A stretch of 6,880 bases of DNA from an uncultured Eubacteriales bacterium (GCA_934378025.1 CAKRPM010000070.1:1-6880), one strand, 5' to 3'; positions 1 through 6,425 are shown, counted from the first letter of the stretch. Numbers and translations: made by a program. The notes: generated by a model not told the origin, from the sequence alone.

Positions 1-1653
1 GCGTCACTGGCTGCAATTACCAATCTGCCCAGTAAATACGATCCGTATATCAGTGAGGATACGCGCGCCAATAATAAAGAACGCCAGGAAATCATTTTAA
101 ACAAGATGGCGGAACTCGGAAAGATCACAAAAGAAGAAGCCGAGGCTGCAAAAAAAGAAAAACTTGTTTTTAAAAACACCTCATCCAAAAGTAAAAACAG
201 CAAGCAAAGTTATTTTGTGGAAGCGCTGATTGATCAGGTAATTGACGATTTGGTGGAGCAAAAAGGGTATAGCTATGCTTTTGCAAGCAATATGGTATAT
301 TCGGGCGGGCTTTCCATCTATTCCACGATGGAGCTGAACGCTCAAAAAATCTTAGACGAATCCTATAAGAATACATCAACCTTTACTACCTATGAGTTGG
401 CGGCCAATGCAAAAGGGGAAACCCCCGAAAGCGCCATGGTAATTTTAAACAATAAAACCGGCGCGGTGGCGGCGCTGACCGGCGGTCGGGGGGAGAAAAC
501 CATCAATCGCGGTCTGAACCGCGCCACGATGTCTTATCGTCAGCCGGGTTCTTGCATGAAGCCGATCGGAACCTATGCGCCGGCTTTTGAGTATAAGGTG
601 AAAATTAACGGCGCGCCGATTTCGCCCGGCACCATGATCTTGGATTCGTATGTAAAGGACGAGTGGCCGGTCAACTATGATGTGGTATCCAACAAACCCA
701 TGTCCGTACAAACGGCAATTGCGAATTCTACCAATACCGTTGCCGTAAAGGTGAATATGGCGCTCGGCGCTTCCAAAGCCTATAATTTCCTGAAAGAAAA
801 TATGGGCGTCACTTCCATGGTGGCGGGATCCGACGAGAACTCGGCGGTAACGGCACTGGGCGGTATGACAAAAGGCATTTCCGTGTTGGAAATTACGGCA
901 GCTTATGAAACGTTTCCGAATGAGGGAACATATATTCGTCCGTACTATTACACCAAAATTGTAGATAGTAACGGAAAGGTGATTTTGGAAAAGACTCCTG
1001 AAACCCATACGGCCATTTCGCCTTCGACGGCTTCTATGATGAATATGCTTTTGCAGTATGCTGCGACGTACGGTACCGGTTCTCCCTCAAATTTCGGAAC
1101 TACGGCAATCGCTGGTAAAACCGGTACGACCTCGGATAGTAAAGACCGATATTTTGTCGGATATACCGGATATTATACTGCCGGCGTTTGGTTTGGCTAC
1201 GATACGCCGACCAGAATATCCTACAGCGGTATTAACCCGGCGGTAAAAGCGTGGCGGACGGTAATGTCACAGTTGCACGACGGGCTGGAGTATAAGAGCT
1301 TCACCGTACCGACCAATTTGCAGACGGTTGAGATTTGCTCTGAAACAGGGTTGCTGGCAACCGAAGAATGTAAAAAGGCCAAAACCAATGTTCAAGGACA
1401 ATTTGCCGCGGAGGATGTGCCTAAGGAGAAGTGCACCAAGCACGTTGCGGCGGAAAAACCGGAGGAAAAACCGACGCAAAAACCCAATGATGAGAATAAA
1501 AAGCCGACGACGCCGACGGAACCCGATACGCCGACGACACCGGATACGCCAACGGAGCCGGATACGCCGACCGAGCCGGATACACCGACGGAGCCGGATA
1601 CGCCGACCGAGCCGACAGATCCCGATCCGTCGGGCGGGAACACCACACAATAA
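1..1653 (+). CDS. Class A penicillin-binding protein (PBP1A family), 5' end missing
   Basis: Bifunctional peptidoglycan synthase: an N-terminal glycosyltransferase polymerises glycan strands and a C-terminal DD-transpeptidase cross-links them outside the membrane. The frame is open from the first base, so the ATG at 106 is internal and not the start. Visible residues 1-45 (numbered from base 1) read like the end of the glycosyltransferase domain (LAAITNLPSKYDPY, then a KERQ..ILNKM helix). The transpeptidase motifs are all present: SCMK with catalytic Ser184 and Lys187, STN at 243-245, and KTGT at 373-376. A tail follows with cysteines at 446, 457 and 478, typical of clostridial PBP1 proteins, then a Pro/Thr/Glu/Asp repeat and a Gly-rich end. 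550 residues are visible; full-length relatives are usually about 700-900, so roughly the membrane anchor and most of the glycosyltransferase are outside. It resembles ponA/mrcA/pbpA products; I do not assign a symbol. It converges on rpmB. Confidence 0.96.
   Translation, partial: ASLAAITNLPSKYDPYISEDTRANNKERQEIILNKMAELGKITKEEAEAAKKEKLVFKNTSSKSKNSKQSYFVEALIDQVIDDLVEQKGYSYAFASNMVYSGGLSIYSTMELNAQKILDESYKNTSTFTTYELAANAKGETPESAMVILNNKTGAVAALTGGRGEKTINRGLNRATMSYRQPGSCMKPIGTYAPAFEYKVKINGAPISPGTMILDSYVKDEWPVNYDVVSNKPMSVQTAIANSTNTVAVKVNMALGASKAYNFLKENMGVTSMVAGSDENSAVTALGGMTKGISVLEITAAYETFPNEGTYIRPYYYTKIVDSNGKVILEKTPETHTAISPSTASMMNMLLQYAATYGTGSPSNFGTTAIAGKTGTTSDSKDRYFVGYTGYYTAGVWFGYDTPTRISYSGINPAVKAWRTVMSQLHDGLEYKSFTVPTNLQTVEICSETGLLATEECKKAKTNVQGQFAAEDVPKEKCTKHVAAEKPEEKPTQKPNDENKKPTTPTEPDTPTTPDTPTEPDTPTEPDTPTEPDTPTEPTDPDPSGGNTTQ
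1510..1617 (+). repeat. Six-unit 18-bp tandem repeat encoding TPTEPD hexapeptides
   Basis: Six consecutive 18-bp units inside the PBP gene encode TPTEPD, TPTTPD, TPTEPD, TPTEPD, TPTEPD and TPTEPT (visible residues 504-539). Units differ mainly at third codon positions (acg/acc/aca for Thr, ccg/cca/ccc for Pro, gag/gaa for Glu), so the peptide is more conserved than the DNA. Such Pro-rich acidic stretches are usually extended, flexible wall-spanning or spacer segments. Slippage between units could change the copy number. The role in this protein is inferred. Confidence 0.95.
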
Positions 1654-1694
1654 GAAAAAGGGCGCTGAAAAAACAATTTGTTTTTTCAGCGCCC
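1648..1694 (-). terminator. Second intrinsic terminator-like hairpin between convergent PBP and rpmB
   Basis: A perfect 15-bp stem pairs 1660-1674 (GGGCGCTGAAAAAAC) with 1680-1694 around a 5-nt loop. Read on the minus strand, the stem is followed by TTTTTCTTATTG (1648-1659), a good U-tract, so it would stop transcripts coming from rpmB. Read on the plus strand, it starts 6 nt after the PBP stop but is followed by CAAAAAAT, with no U-tract. It is therefore a poor classical terminator for the PBP gene, though the stem could still protect the 3' end of that mRNA. Confidence 0.75.
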
Positions 1695-1731
1695 CAAAAA
1701 ATAAAAGAGCCAGTTTTAAAACTTGCTCTTT
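1695..1731 (-). terminator. Intrinsic terminator of rpmB
   Basis: Four bases after the rpmB stop, a hairpin pairs 1704-1710 (AAAGAGC on the plus strand) with 1725-1731 (GCTCTTT). One mismatch follows, then an inner self-complementary AGTTTTAAAACT. On the minus strand the stem runs into a T-rich tract (TTTTATTTTTT, about 1696-1706), the expected layout for a Rho-independent terminator. On the plus strand the tail is only TTTG followed by mixed sequence. Confidence 0.8.
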
Positions 1732-1735
1732 GTAA

Positions 1736-1921
1736 TTATGCGCGTTCGATTTTACCGGAGCGCAGACATCTTGTACAAACATTAATATGTTTAGGAGTTC
1801 CGTTCACAACAGCCTTGACTCTCTTTACGTTCGGTTTCCAAGCTCTATTGCTTCTTCTGTGAGAGTGAGACACCTGAATACCGAAAGCAATGTCTTTTCC
1901 GCACATCTCGCATTTTGCCAT
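1736..1921 (-). CDS. rpmB: 50S ribosomal protein L28 (four-cysteine form)
   Basis: Structural protein of the large ribosomal subunit, in the L28 family. The 61-residue length is normal. The sequence begins MAKCEMCGKDIAFGIQVSHS, followed by a basic RRSNRAWKPNVKRV stretch and VCTRCLRSGKIERA at the end. Cys4/Cys7 and Cys49/Cys52 form two CxxC pairs, the zinc-binding version; many bacteria also carry or use a cysteine-free paralogue under zinc limitation. The start is secure: AAAGGGAGGTG lies 9 nt upstream of the ATG (counted from GGAGG) on the minus strand. It stands alone, divergent from comEC and convergent with the PBP gene, with its own promoter at 1964-1992 and its own terminator. Confidence 0.98.
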   Translation of the reverse strand: MAKCEMCGKDIAFGIQVSHSHRRSNRAWKPNVKRVKAVVNGTPKHINVCTRCLRSGKIERA

Positions 1922-1963
1922 GTTGTTACACCTCCCTTTACTGAATACACATTAGCAAAATTT

Positions 1964-1992
1964 ATTCTAACATAGGAAAAACGGAAAATCAA
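1964..1992 (-). promoter_or_regulatory. Sigma-A promoter of rpmB
   Basis: On the minus strand, a -35 box TTGATT (1992-1987) and a -10 box TAGAAT (1969-1964) are separated by exactly 17 bp. TG one base before the -10 (TGTTAGAAT) makes it an extended -10 promoter. The predicted start of transcription near 1957 gives a leader of about 36 nt that includes the rpmB ribosome binding site. This is prediction from consensus only. Confidence 0.8.
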
Positions 1993-2019
1993 GCATTTTT
2001 TTAATTTTTTATAAACTTG

Positions 2020-2048
2020 TTGAGAAAAAAACGAAAATGTGCTATGAT
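2020..2048 (+). promoter_or_regulatory. Sigma-A promoter of the comEC-holA operon
   Basis: A -35 box TTGAGA (2020-2025) and a -10 box TATGAT (2043-2048) are separated by 17 bp. TG at 2040-2041 gives an extended -10 (TGCTATGAT). The predicted start near 2055 leaves a leader of about 50 nt before the comEC ATG at 2108. The -35 box lies 27 bp from the oppositely directed rpmB -35 box. The DNA between them (1993-2019) is T/A-rich, with a T7 and a T6 run that could act as UP elements for both promoters. A strong housekeeping-type promoter suggests basal, not competence-restricted, expression of the operon; that part is inference. Confidence 0.75.
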
Positions 2049-2107
2049 AATCCCATAGATGGCTCACTTTGTATGATTTTTAAAAGTCAGGATGAAAAAA
2101 ACGAAAA

Positions 2108-4456
2108 ATGTTTTATTCTCGCTTGCAGGAAAAATTGAATAGCTTATCTTTGCGTCCGCTGTTCTTGGCGGCAAGCGGCGTGGTATTTTCTTTTTTACTG
2201 TGCAGCTTTTTGCCGATAATAGCCGTGGCGGCTTTGGCGGTAATTGCCTTGGCGGTCGGTGTGCTGCTTTGTTGCAAACATAACCGGGCGGGTATATTTT
2301 TGATTGCGGTTTTACTGGGAATTTTGTATTTTACGGCGTACGAATTTTTGATTTATATGCCCACCGATCGATTGAAGGGAAAGGAAATTACGCTGACCGG
2401 TACGTTGGCCTCGGCGGTGGTACAAACCGAGAATGCCGAATACTATACGGTGTATCCTCAAACTATCACCTACCTGAATGATCATCCGAAAATTTTGGGC
2501 AAAGTTGTGGTTTATACGAAAAAAGGCAGCACGGATTTGCCGGTGGGTACCACGGTACGCTGCAGCGGGACGGTATTTGATGAGGACACTGATGAGGGCG
2601 AACGATTTGATTATCGGCGCACCAAGGGCGAATTTATCAGTTTATATACCGAAAAGATCACCAAGACAGCCGCGCCCGGCGATTATAACATCTTCGCATT
2701 GACGCAGAAAATTCGGCAAAGAATCGATCAAATTTACAAAAGCATTTATACTAAGGAAACGGCGGCATTTTTAAAAGGCTTGACGCTCGGAGATAAAACC
2801 GACATTGAAAAGGATGTTATTACGTCGTTTAAGTATTCGGGCGTTTCGCACGTGTTGGCCGTGTCCGGCATGCATCTTGCATTCTTAACCGGAATAATTT
2901 GGGCGCTGCTTTCGGCAGTGCATGCCAATTTGTATGTACGTTCCATAATTCAGTTGATTGTTATTTGGGCCTTGGCGGCAGTTACACAGTTTTCGCCTTC
3001 GTGCTGTCGCGCGGCGATTATGCTCAGCATTTATCATATCGGTATTTTGAAAAATAAAGAATCCGATTCTTATACGGCACTGTCGGTGGCAGTGGCACTT
3101 TGCTGCTTGCCGTGCCCTTATTCGATTTTAAATCCAAGCTTGATGCTCAGCAGTTCATCGACTTTCGGCATATTGTTGCTGTCCGGAAAAATCAGCGGTG
3201 CGTTTTCTTTGCATTGCAAACGCTTTAGCTTTTTGGGAAAGCTTTACAATATCTTGAAAAACAGCATTTGCATGTCGGTTGCCGCCACGATTTTTACCAT
3301 GCCGGTGCTGATATTTTTCTTTCAAAGCATCTCGCTTTCGTCTCCGATTACCAATGTATTGATCATCATTCCTATCGAAATTATGTTTACATTGGCGCTG
3401 ATTTCTCTTGCCTTTTGTTGGATTACGCCGTTGTATCCGATCTTTTCATTTTGTATGCAGCAAATGTACGATTATTGCTGTGCGGTAACACGTTTGATTG
3501 AAAAGCTTCCCACCGGCATGATGTATTTTGCCGATTGGCATTTTTGGGTTTTCTTCTTGCTGCTGGTGGTGATACTGGTTGCAATCTTTTTGCTGTCCCT
3601 TCGTTTTGAGCATTTCCCGAAGCACGGAGTTGCAATTTTGTCGGTATTGGTGCTCTATGGCGGATTGTTTGCCAGCTTTTATATTCCGAAAAATGAGGTA
3701 AATGTTTATTTTGTTTCGGCAGGTCAGGGAAATACCACACTGATTACCGCCAATGGCTCGGCGGTTTTAATCGATTGCGGCGGCAGCGGGTTGGGCGCCA
3801 GATCTTTGGAAAAAACATTGATGAAAGCCGGGGTGCGTAACATTGAGGCTATGTACTTTACGCATCTTGATAAGGATCATATTGTTTATGCGCCCGATCT
3901 TGTGAAACGGTATCGGCCGAAGAAAATTGTCGTTCCGGAACGGTCGACGTATTCCGAAGACGGCGGAAAATTGTTATATACGGCGCGGTTGTGCGGCGCA
4001 CAGGTGGATGAGGTTGTTTATAATCAAAACCAACGCGTCTTAGATAAAGCAACCCTTGAAATTTTCGCCGAACATGCCGGGATTTCCTCGGAAGAAGAAA
4101 ATGAAAACTCACTGGTTTATCGTTTGACATTCGGGAAAACCCGCGTGCTTTTTATGGGCGATCTGGCAGGCGAGGGCGAAGAATATTTGCTAATGCTTGA
4201 AAAAGATTTGCAAAGTGATATTATCGAGATCGGTCATCACGGTTCCGCCACGTCCAGCAGTGAAGAACTGCTTTCGGCGTCCGGTGCCAAGTATGCGGTG
4301 ATTTCCGTCGGTAAGAACAATTCGTATAATTTGCCGTCCAAAAAGGTGTTGCGTCGGCTGAAGACCATGGGATTTGAAATTTTCAGAACCGATTTGGACG
4401 GTACCGTTGCGGTGTCCATTACGCCGGAGCGGTATACGATCGAGAAAGGATATTAA
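2108..4456 (+). CDS. comEC: ComEC/Rec2 family DNA uptake channel protein
   Basis: Membrane protein that passes single-stranded transforming DNA into the cytoplasm in the competence pathway. Its 782 residues have the full three-part architecture. N-terminal membrane helices (about residues 17-80) precede a DUF4131/OB-like region (about 85-190). The Competence domain (about 215-500) carries GVSHVLAVSGMH at 245-256, PSCCRAAIM at 297-305 and many hydrophobic helices, the last near 479-497 and 507-521. A C-terminal metallo-beta-lactamase-fold domain follows (about 530-765), with THLDKDH at 585-591, MGD ending at Asp685 and HHGS at 710-713. Two usual signatures differ (SAGQGN at 537-542, NSYNLP at 738-743). 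ATG 2108 is the first in-frame start after a stop at 2093; AGGA at 2089-2092 is rather far (15 nt). TTG 2135, preceded closely by AGGA, is an alternative. First gene of an operon with holA; late competence genes were not seen in the window. Confidence 0.95.
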   Translation: MFYSRLQEKLNSLSLRPLFLAASGVVFSFLLCSFLPIIAVAALAVIALAVGVLLCCKHNRAGIFLIAVLLGILYFTAYEFLIYMPTDRLKGKEITLTGTLASAVVQTENAEYYTVYPQTITYLNDHPKILGKVVVYTKKGSTDLPVGTTVRCSGTVFDEDTDEGERFDYRRTKGEFISLYTEKITKTAAPGDYNIFALTQKIRQRIDQIYKSIYTKETAAFLKGLTLGDKTDIEKDVITSFKYSGVSHVLAVSGMHLAFLTGIIWALLSAVHANLYVRSIIQLIVIWALAAVTQFSPSCCRAAIMLSIYHIGILKNKESDSYTALSVAVALCCLPCPYSILNPSLMLSSSSTFGILLLSGKISGAFSLHCKRFSFLGKLYNILKNSICMSVAATIFTMPVLIFFFQSISLSSPITNVLIIIPIEIMFTLALISLAFCWITPLYPIFSFCMQQMYDYCCAVTRLIEKLPTGMMYFADWHFWVFFLLLVVILVAIFLLSLRFEHFPKHGVAILSVLVLYGGLFASFYIPKNEVNVYFVSAGQGNTTLITANGSAVLIDCGGSGLGARSLEKTLMKAGVRNIEAMYFTHLDKDHIVYAPDLVKRYRPKKIVVPERSTYSEDGGKLLYTARLCGAQVDEVVYNQNQRVLDKATLEIFAEHAGISSEEENENSLVYRLTFGKTRVLFMGDLAGEGEEYLLMLEKDLQSDIIEIGHHGSATSSSEELLSASGAKYAVISVGKNNSYNLPSKKVLRRLKTMGFEIFRTDLDGTVAVSITPERYTIEKGY

Positions 4457-5470
4457 ATGAGCATCGATATTTTAAAGGAAAAACTGAAAAACCGCGATAC
4501 GGCCGGACTGTATTATTTTTACGGTGAGGAAGAGTATTTAAAACGGTATTATTATGAACAATTGCGTAAAAAGACGGCGGACGGGTTTTCGGAATTTAAT
4601 ATAACCGAGCCGTCGGGGGAGCAATTGGATTTAAATGCTTTTGAAAATATTGTCAACAGCTTTCCGATGATGAGCGACAAAAAGTTTGTCGGGATTTCCG
4701 ATTTGCGTCATGATCTGTTGACGGATCAGTATAAAAAGGGGCTTTCCTCCGTATTAAAGGATTTGCCGGAATATTTATGTTTGGTCTTTATGGATACGGC
4801 TCAGAAAAACGGTTCGGACGCCGTGCTTCAAAAAATCATCGAAAAAGCCGGGGGCGTGGCGGTACGGTTTGATCGGCCGACGCCGGGCGCATTGGCAAGC
4901 TGGGGAAAACGGCATTTTCAAAGTTTGGGAAAAAAGATTTCCGGCGAAAACATGCAGTACATTTTGCGCATAGCCGATAACGATATGCTTTCTTTGAAAA
5001 ATGAAATTGTTAAAATTGCCGCTTTTGCAAAAGGAGAGCAGGTTCAGCGCGCCGATATTGACGCAGTCATTACCAAAAGTCTGGAAACCAATCGCTTTGC
5101 CCTCAGTGATGCGGTCAGCAAGCGGGACTTTCGTGCGGCACTGTTGCTTATAGGCGATTTGTATGCCCAGGATTATGACGATATTCAAATTGTAAATTTA
5201 ATTTACCGCTGTATTTGTGATTTGCTGCGCGCCAACTGGGCATTGGCAGGCGGCGTCAGTCGGGAGCAGTTTGCAAAAGATTTCGGACTGAATCCCTACG
5301 GTGCCGGCAAAATGATGCGTGCCACCAAGGCGCTCGGCGAACGTACTCTTATGCGTTCTGCCGAGTTGTGTCTGGAATGTGAAAAACGGTTAAAGGGTGA
5401 GGCTGTCGATAAAAAGGCCTTGGTGTACGATTTGATCGGCCGCTTGATGGGATGTGACACCCGTTTATGA
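4457..5470 (+). CDS. holA: DNA polymerase III subunit delta (clamp loader)
   Basis: Delta subunit of the clamp loader; it opens the beta sliding clamp so it can be placed on primed DNA during replication. The 337 residues match the family length (about 320-350). The N-terminal part contains LYYFYGEEEYLKRYYYEQL (about residues 18-36), the degenerate Rossmann start typical of delta. ENIVNSFPMMSDKKFVGI follows at about 63-80, and later comes the helical stretch IADNDMLSLKNEIVKIAAFA. The C-terminal helical collar domain ends DKKALVYDLIGRLMG. There is no Walker A motif, as expected for delta. The ATG follows the comEC TAA with no gap, and AAAGGA lies 6 nt upstream, inside the comEC 3' end, so translation is probably coupled. 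comEC-holA linkage is common in Firmicutes. Confidence 0.95.
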   Translation: MSIDILKEKLKNRDTAGLYYFYGEEEYLKRYYYEQLRKKTADGFSEFNITEPSGEQLDLNAFENIVNSFPMMSDKKFVGISDLRHDLLTDQYKKGLSSVLKDLPEYLCLVFMDTAQKNGSDAVLQKIIEKAGGVAVRFDRPTPGALASWGKRHFQSLGKKISGENMQYILRIADNDMLSLKNEIVKIAAFAKGEQVQRADIDAVITKSLETNRFALSDAVSKRDFRAALLLIGDLYAQDYDDIQIVNLIYRCICDLLRANWALAGGVSREQFAKDFGLNPYGAGKMMRATKALGERTLMRSAELCLECEKRLKGEAVDKKALVYDLIGRLMGCDTRL

Positions 5471-6042
5471 AGCCGCATATTGACCCCATAATTTTGGTGG
5501 AAGGAAAATACGATAAGATTAAACTGGAAAGTCTTGTTGACGCATTGATCATTCCGACGGACGGCTTTGGAATTTTTAAAAACAAAGCGCTTAAAGACAA
5601 TATTAAAACACTTGCCGCCGCCCACGGCGCCATTATTTTAACAGACAGCGATCGCGCGGGTTTTCTCATTCGGAAGTACTTGCATGATTTGCTGCAAAAG
5701 TGTTCGGTGACGGATGTTTATGTGCCGGATATATATGGGAAGGAAAAGCGGAAAAGCGTTACCTCTGCGGAAGGAAAGCTCGGTGTAGAGGGGATGCCGC
5801 CCGAAATATTGCAGCGGCTGTTGCGCGCGTTACAGGGAAACGCTCCTAAAACGGGAGAGGCGATTGTCAGCGCGGATTTATATGAGATGGGTTTGTTTGG
5901 AACAACGGACAGTGCTGCCCGCCGCCGCGAGTTGCAAAATCGGCTGATGTTGCCGGGCAGACTGAACAAAAATATGTTATTGCGCGTCTTAAATGCACGG
6001 TTTACCAAAGAAGAGTTTGTTCGTTTTTATAAAAATTTATAA
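5467..6042 (+). CDS. rnmV: RNase M5-like Toprim protein with DUF4093-type C-terminus
   Basis: The 191-residue Toprim protein is related to ribonuclease M5, the Firmicute enzyme that trims 5S rRNA precursors. The N-terminal Toprim fold has VEGKYD (Glu12) and LTDSDRAG (Asp60, Asp62), the acidic residues that bind metal. LGVEGMPPEILQRLLRAL (from residue 105) matches the GVEH-type segment that follows the Toprim fold in RNase M5. The C-terminal half (VSADLYEMGLFG, RRRELQNRLMLPG, then a C-terminal helix) resembles the M5/DUF4093 tail, with about the expected length of 180-190. The ATG overlaps the holA stop as ATGA, so it is likely translationally coupled. In Bacillus subtilis rnmV instead sits beside ksgA, so the activity on 5S rRNA precursor is inferred from family similarity, not location. 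A general Toprim nuclease of other specificity is the alternative. Confidence 0.82.
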   Translation: MKPHIDPIILVEGKYDKIKLESLVDALIIPTDGFGIFKNKALKDNIKTLAAAHGAIILTDSDRAGFLIRKYLHDLLQKCSVTDVYVPDIYGKEKRKSVTSAEGKLGVEGMPPEILQRLLRALQGNAPKTGEAIVSADLYEMGLFGTTDSAARRRELQNRLMLPGRLNKNMLLRVLNARFTKEEFVRFYKNL

Positions 6043-6047
6043 TTAAA

Positions 6048-6092
6048 ACGGCGCGGTTGATGATTTGGCAAAGATCGGCGCCGTATTTTTTT
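6048..6092 (+). terminator. Intrinsic terminator of the comEC-holA-rnmV operon
   Basis: Five bases after the Toprim gene stop, ACGGCGC (6048-6054) pairs with GCGCCGT (6078-6084) around a 23-nt loop. The stem is followed by ATTTTTTT (6085-6092). The GC-rich 7-bp stem plus U-run is a standard Rho-independent terminator. The rest of the gap to 6149 is A/T-rich and holds only weak promoter-like sequence (TATAAG at 6133-6138 without a good -35 box). Confidence 0.85.
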
Positions 6093-6149
6093 AAAAAATA
6101 CCAACCAATGTTTGTTTTTTACGTGTAATAAGTATAAGAAGGGAAAAAT

Positions 6150-6326
6150 ATGTGGATATTTTTTGCATTCGGTTCGGCTTTTTTGGCCGGGATTACATCA
6201 ATTCTTGCCAAGTGCGGGATTCGTAAAACGGATTCCGATACTGCGACGGCAATTCGTACCGTTATTGTGCTGGCCTTTTCTTGGCTGATGCTGAAAATTC
6301 CCGCCAAAAAATCATTAAAACAATAA
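6150..6326 (+). CDS. 58-residue EamA/DMT-transporter-like protein, N-terminal part only
   Basis: A short gene (58 codons plus TAA) with a good ribosome binding site, AGAAGGG ending 6 nt before the ATG. The protein starts MWIFFAFGSAFLAGITSILA (membrane segment 1, about residues 2-21). A polar KCGIRKTDSDTATAIRT loop follows, then a second membrane segment VIVLAFSWLMLKI (38-50) and the basic end PAKKSLKQ. This matches the first two membrane segments of small single-domain EamA (drug/metabolite transporter) proteins, which are usually about 140 residues with five segments. The remaining three segments are absent, and I see no continuation in any plus-strand frame downstream. It may be a decayed remnant or a real small membrane protein kept after truncation. 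It lies after the terminator of the upstream operon, so it would need its own promoter, which is not obvious. Family assignment is from remembered family patterns. Confidence 0.65.
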   Translation: MWIFFAFGSAFLAGITSILAKCGIRKTDSDTATAIRTVIVLAFSWLMLKIPAKKSLKQ

Positions 6327-6365
6327 ATCAGTGCGGCCCCCAACGGGGGTCGCACTGATTTGTTG
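6321..6365 (+). terminator. 21-bp hairpin over the stop of the EamA-like gene, probable terminator
   Basis: Arms 6321-6341 and 6345-6365 pair over their full 21 bp around a 3-nt AAC loop, with five C-G pairs at the tip and only two G-U wobbles. The left arm contains the TAA stop (6324-6326). If the lower A-T pairs open, the 3' arm supplies an ATTTGTT tail, and further T-runs follow at 6370-6380. On the minus strand the two wobbles become A-C mismatches, but TTTATTGTTTTAA follows there, so it may also stop the gene at 6426. Best read as a terminator favouring the plus strand. Confidence 0.7.
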
Positions 6366-6425
6366 AAGTTTTAATTTTTTGTAAAGGTTGCGTGCGCTCA
6401 CGCAGTGCGCCGGCTGTTTTGGGCG

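Noticed and set aside
445..1008. 187-codon minus-strand open frame inside the PBP gene
   Set aside because: Lies wholly opposite an excellent PBP transpeptidase coding region; the product shows no family resemblance and has no ribosome binding site context.
1267..1782. Long minus- and plus-frame open stretches rich in Arg/Gly across the PBP C-terminus
   Set aside because: They are shadows of the 18-bp repeat, which has no stops in several frames; no ribosome binding sites and low-complexity products.
2043..2107. Possible riboswitch or attenuator in the comEC leader
   Set aside because: The leader is only about 50 nt, A-rich, without conserved aptamer motifs or a terminator hairpin.
2092..2142. 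16-codon upstream open frame (MKKTKNVLFS...) overlapping the comEC start
   Set aside because: The only Shine-Dalgarno-like bases abut its ATG, which is too close; no sign that it is translated.
6119..6355. 78-codon minus-strand frame covering the EamA-like mini-gene
   Set aside because: It runs through the hairpin and terminator region and has no recognisable product; the plus-strand frame has a good ribosome binding site and a family match.
6389..6404. Small hairpin TGCGTG-CGCT-CACGCA downstream of the minus-strand gene
   Set aside because: Only 6 bp, with no U-tract on either strand; the 21-bp hairpin next to it is a better terminator candidate.
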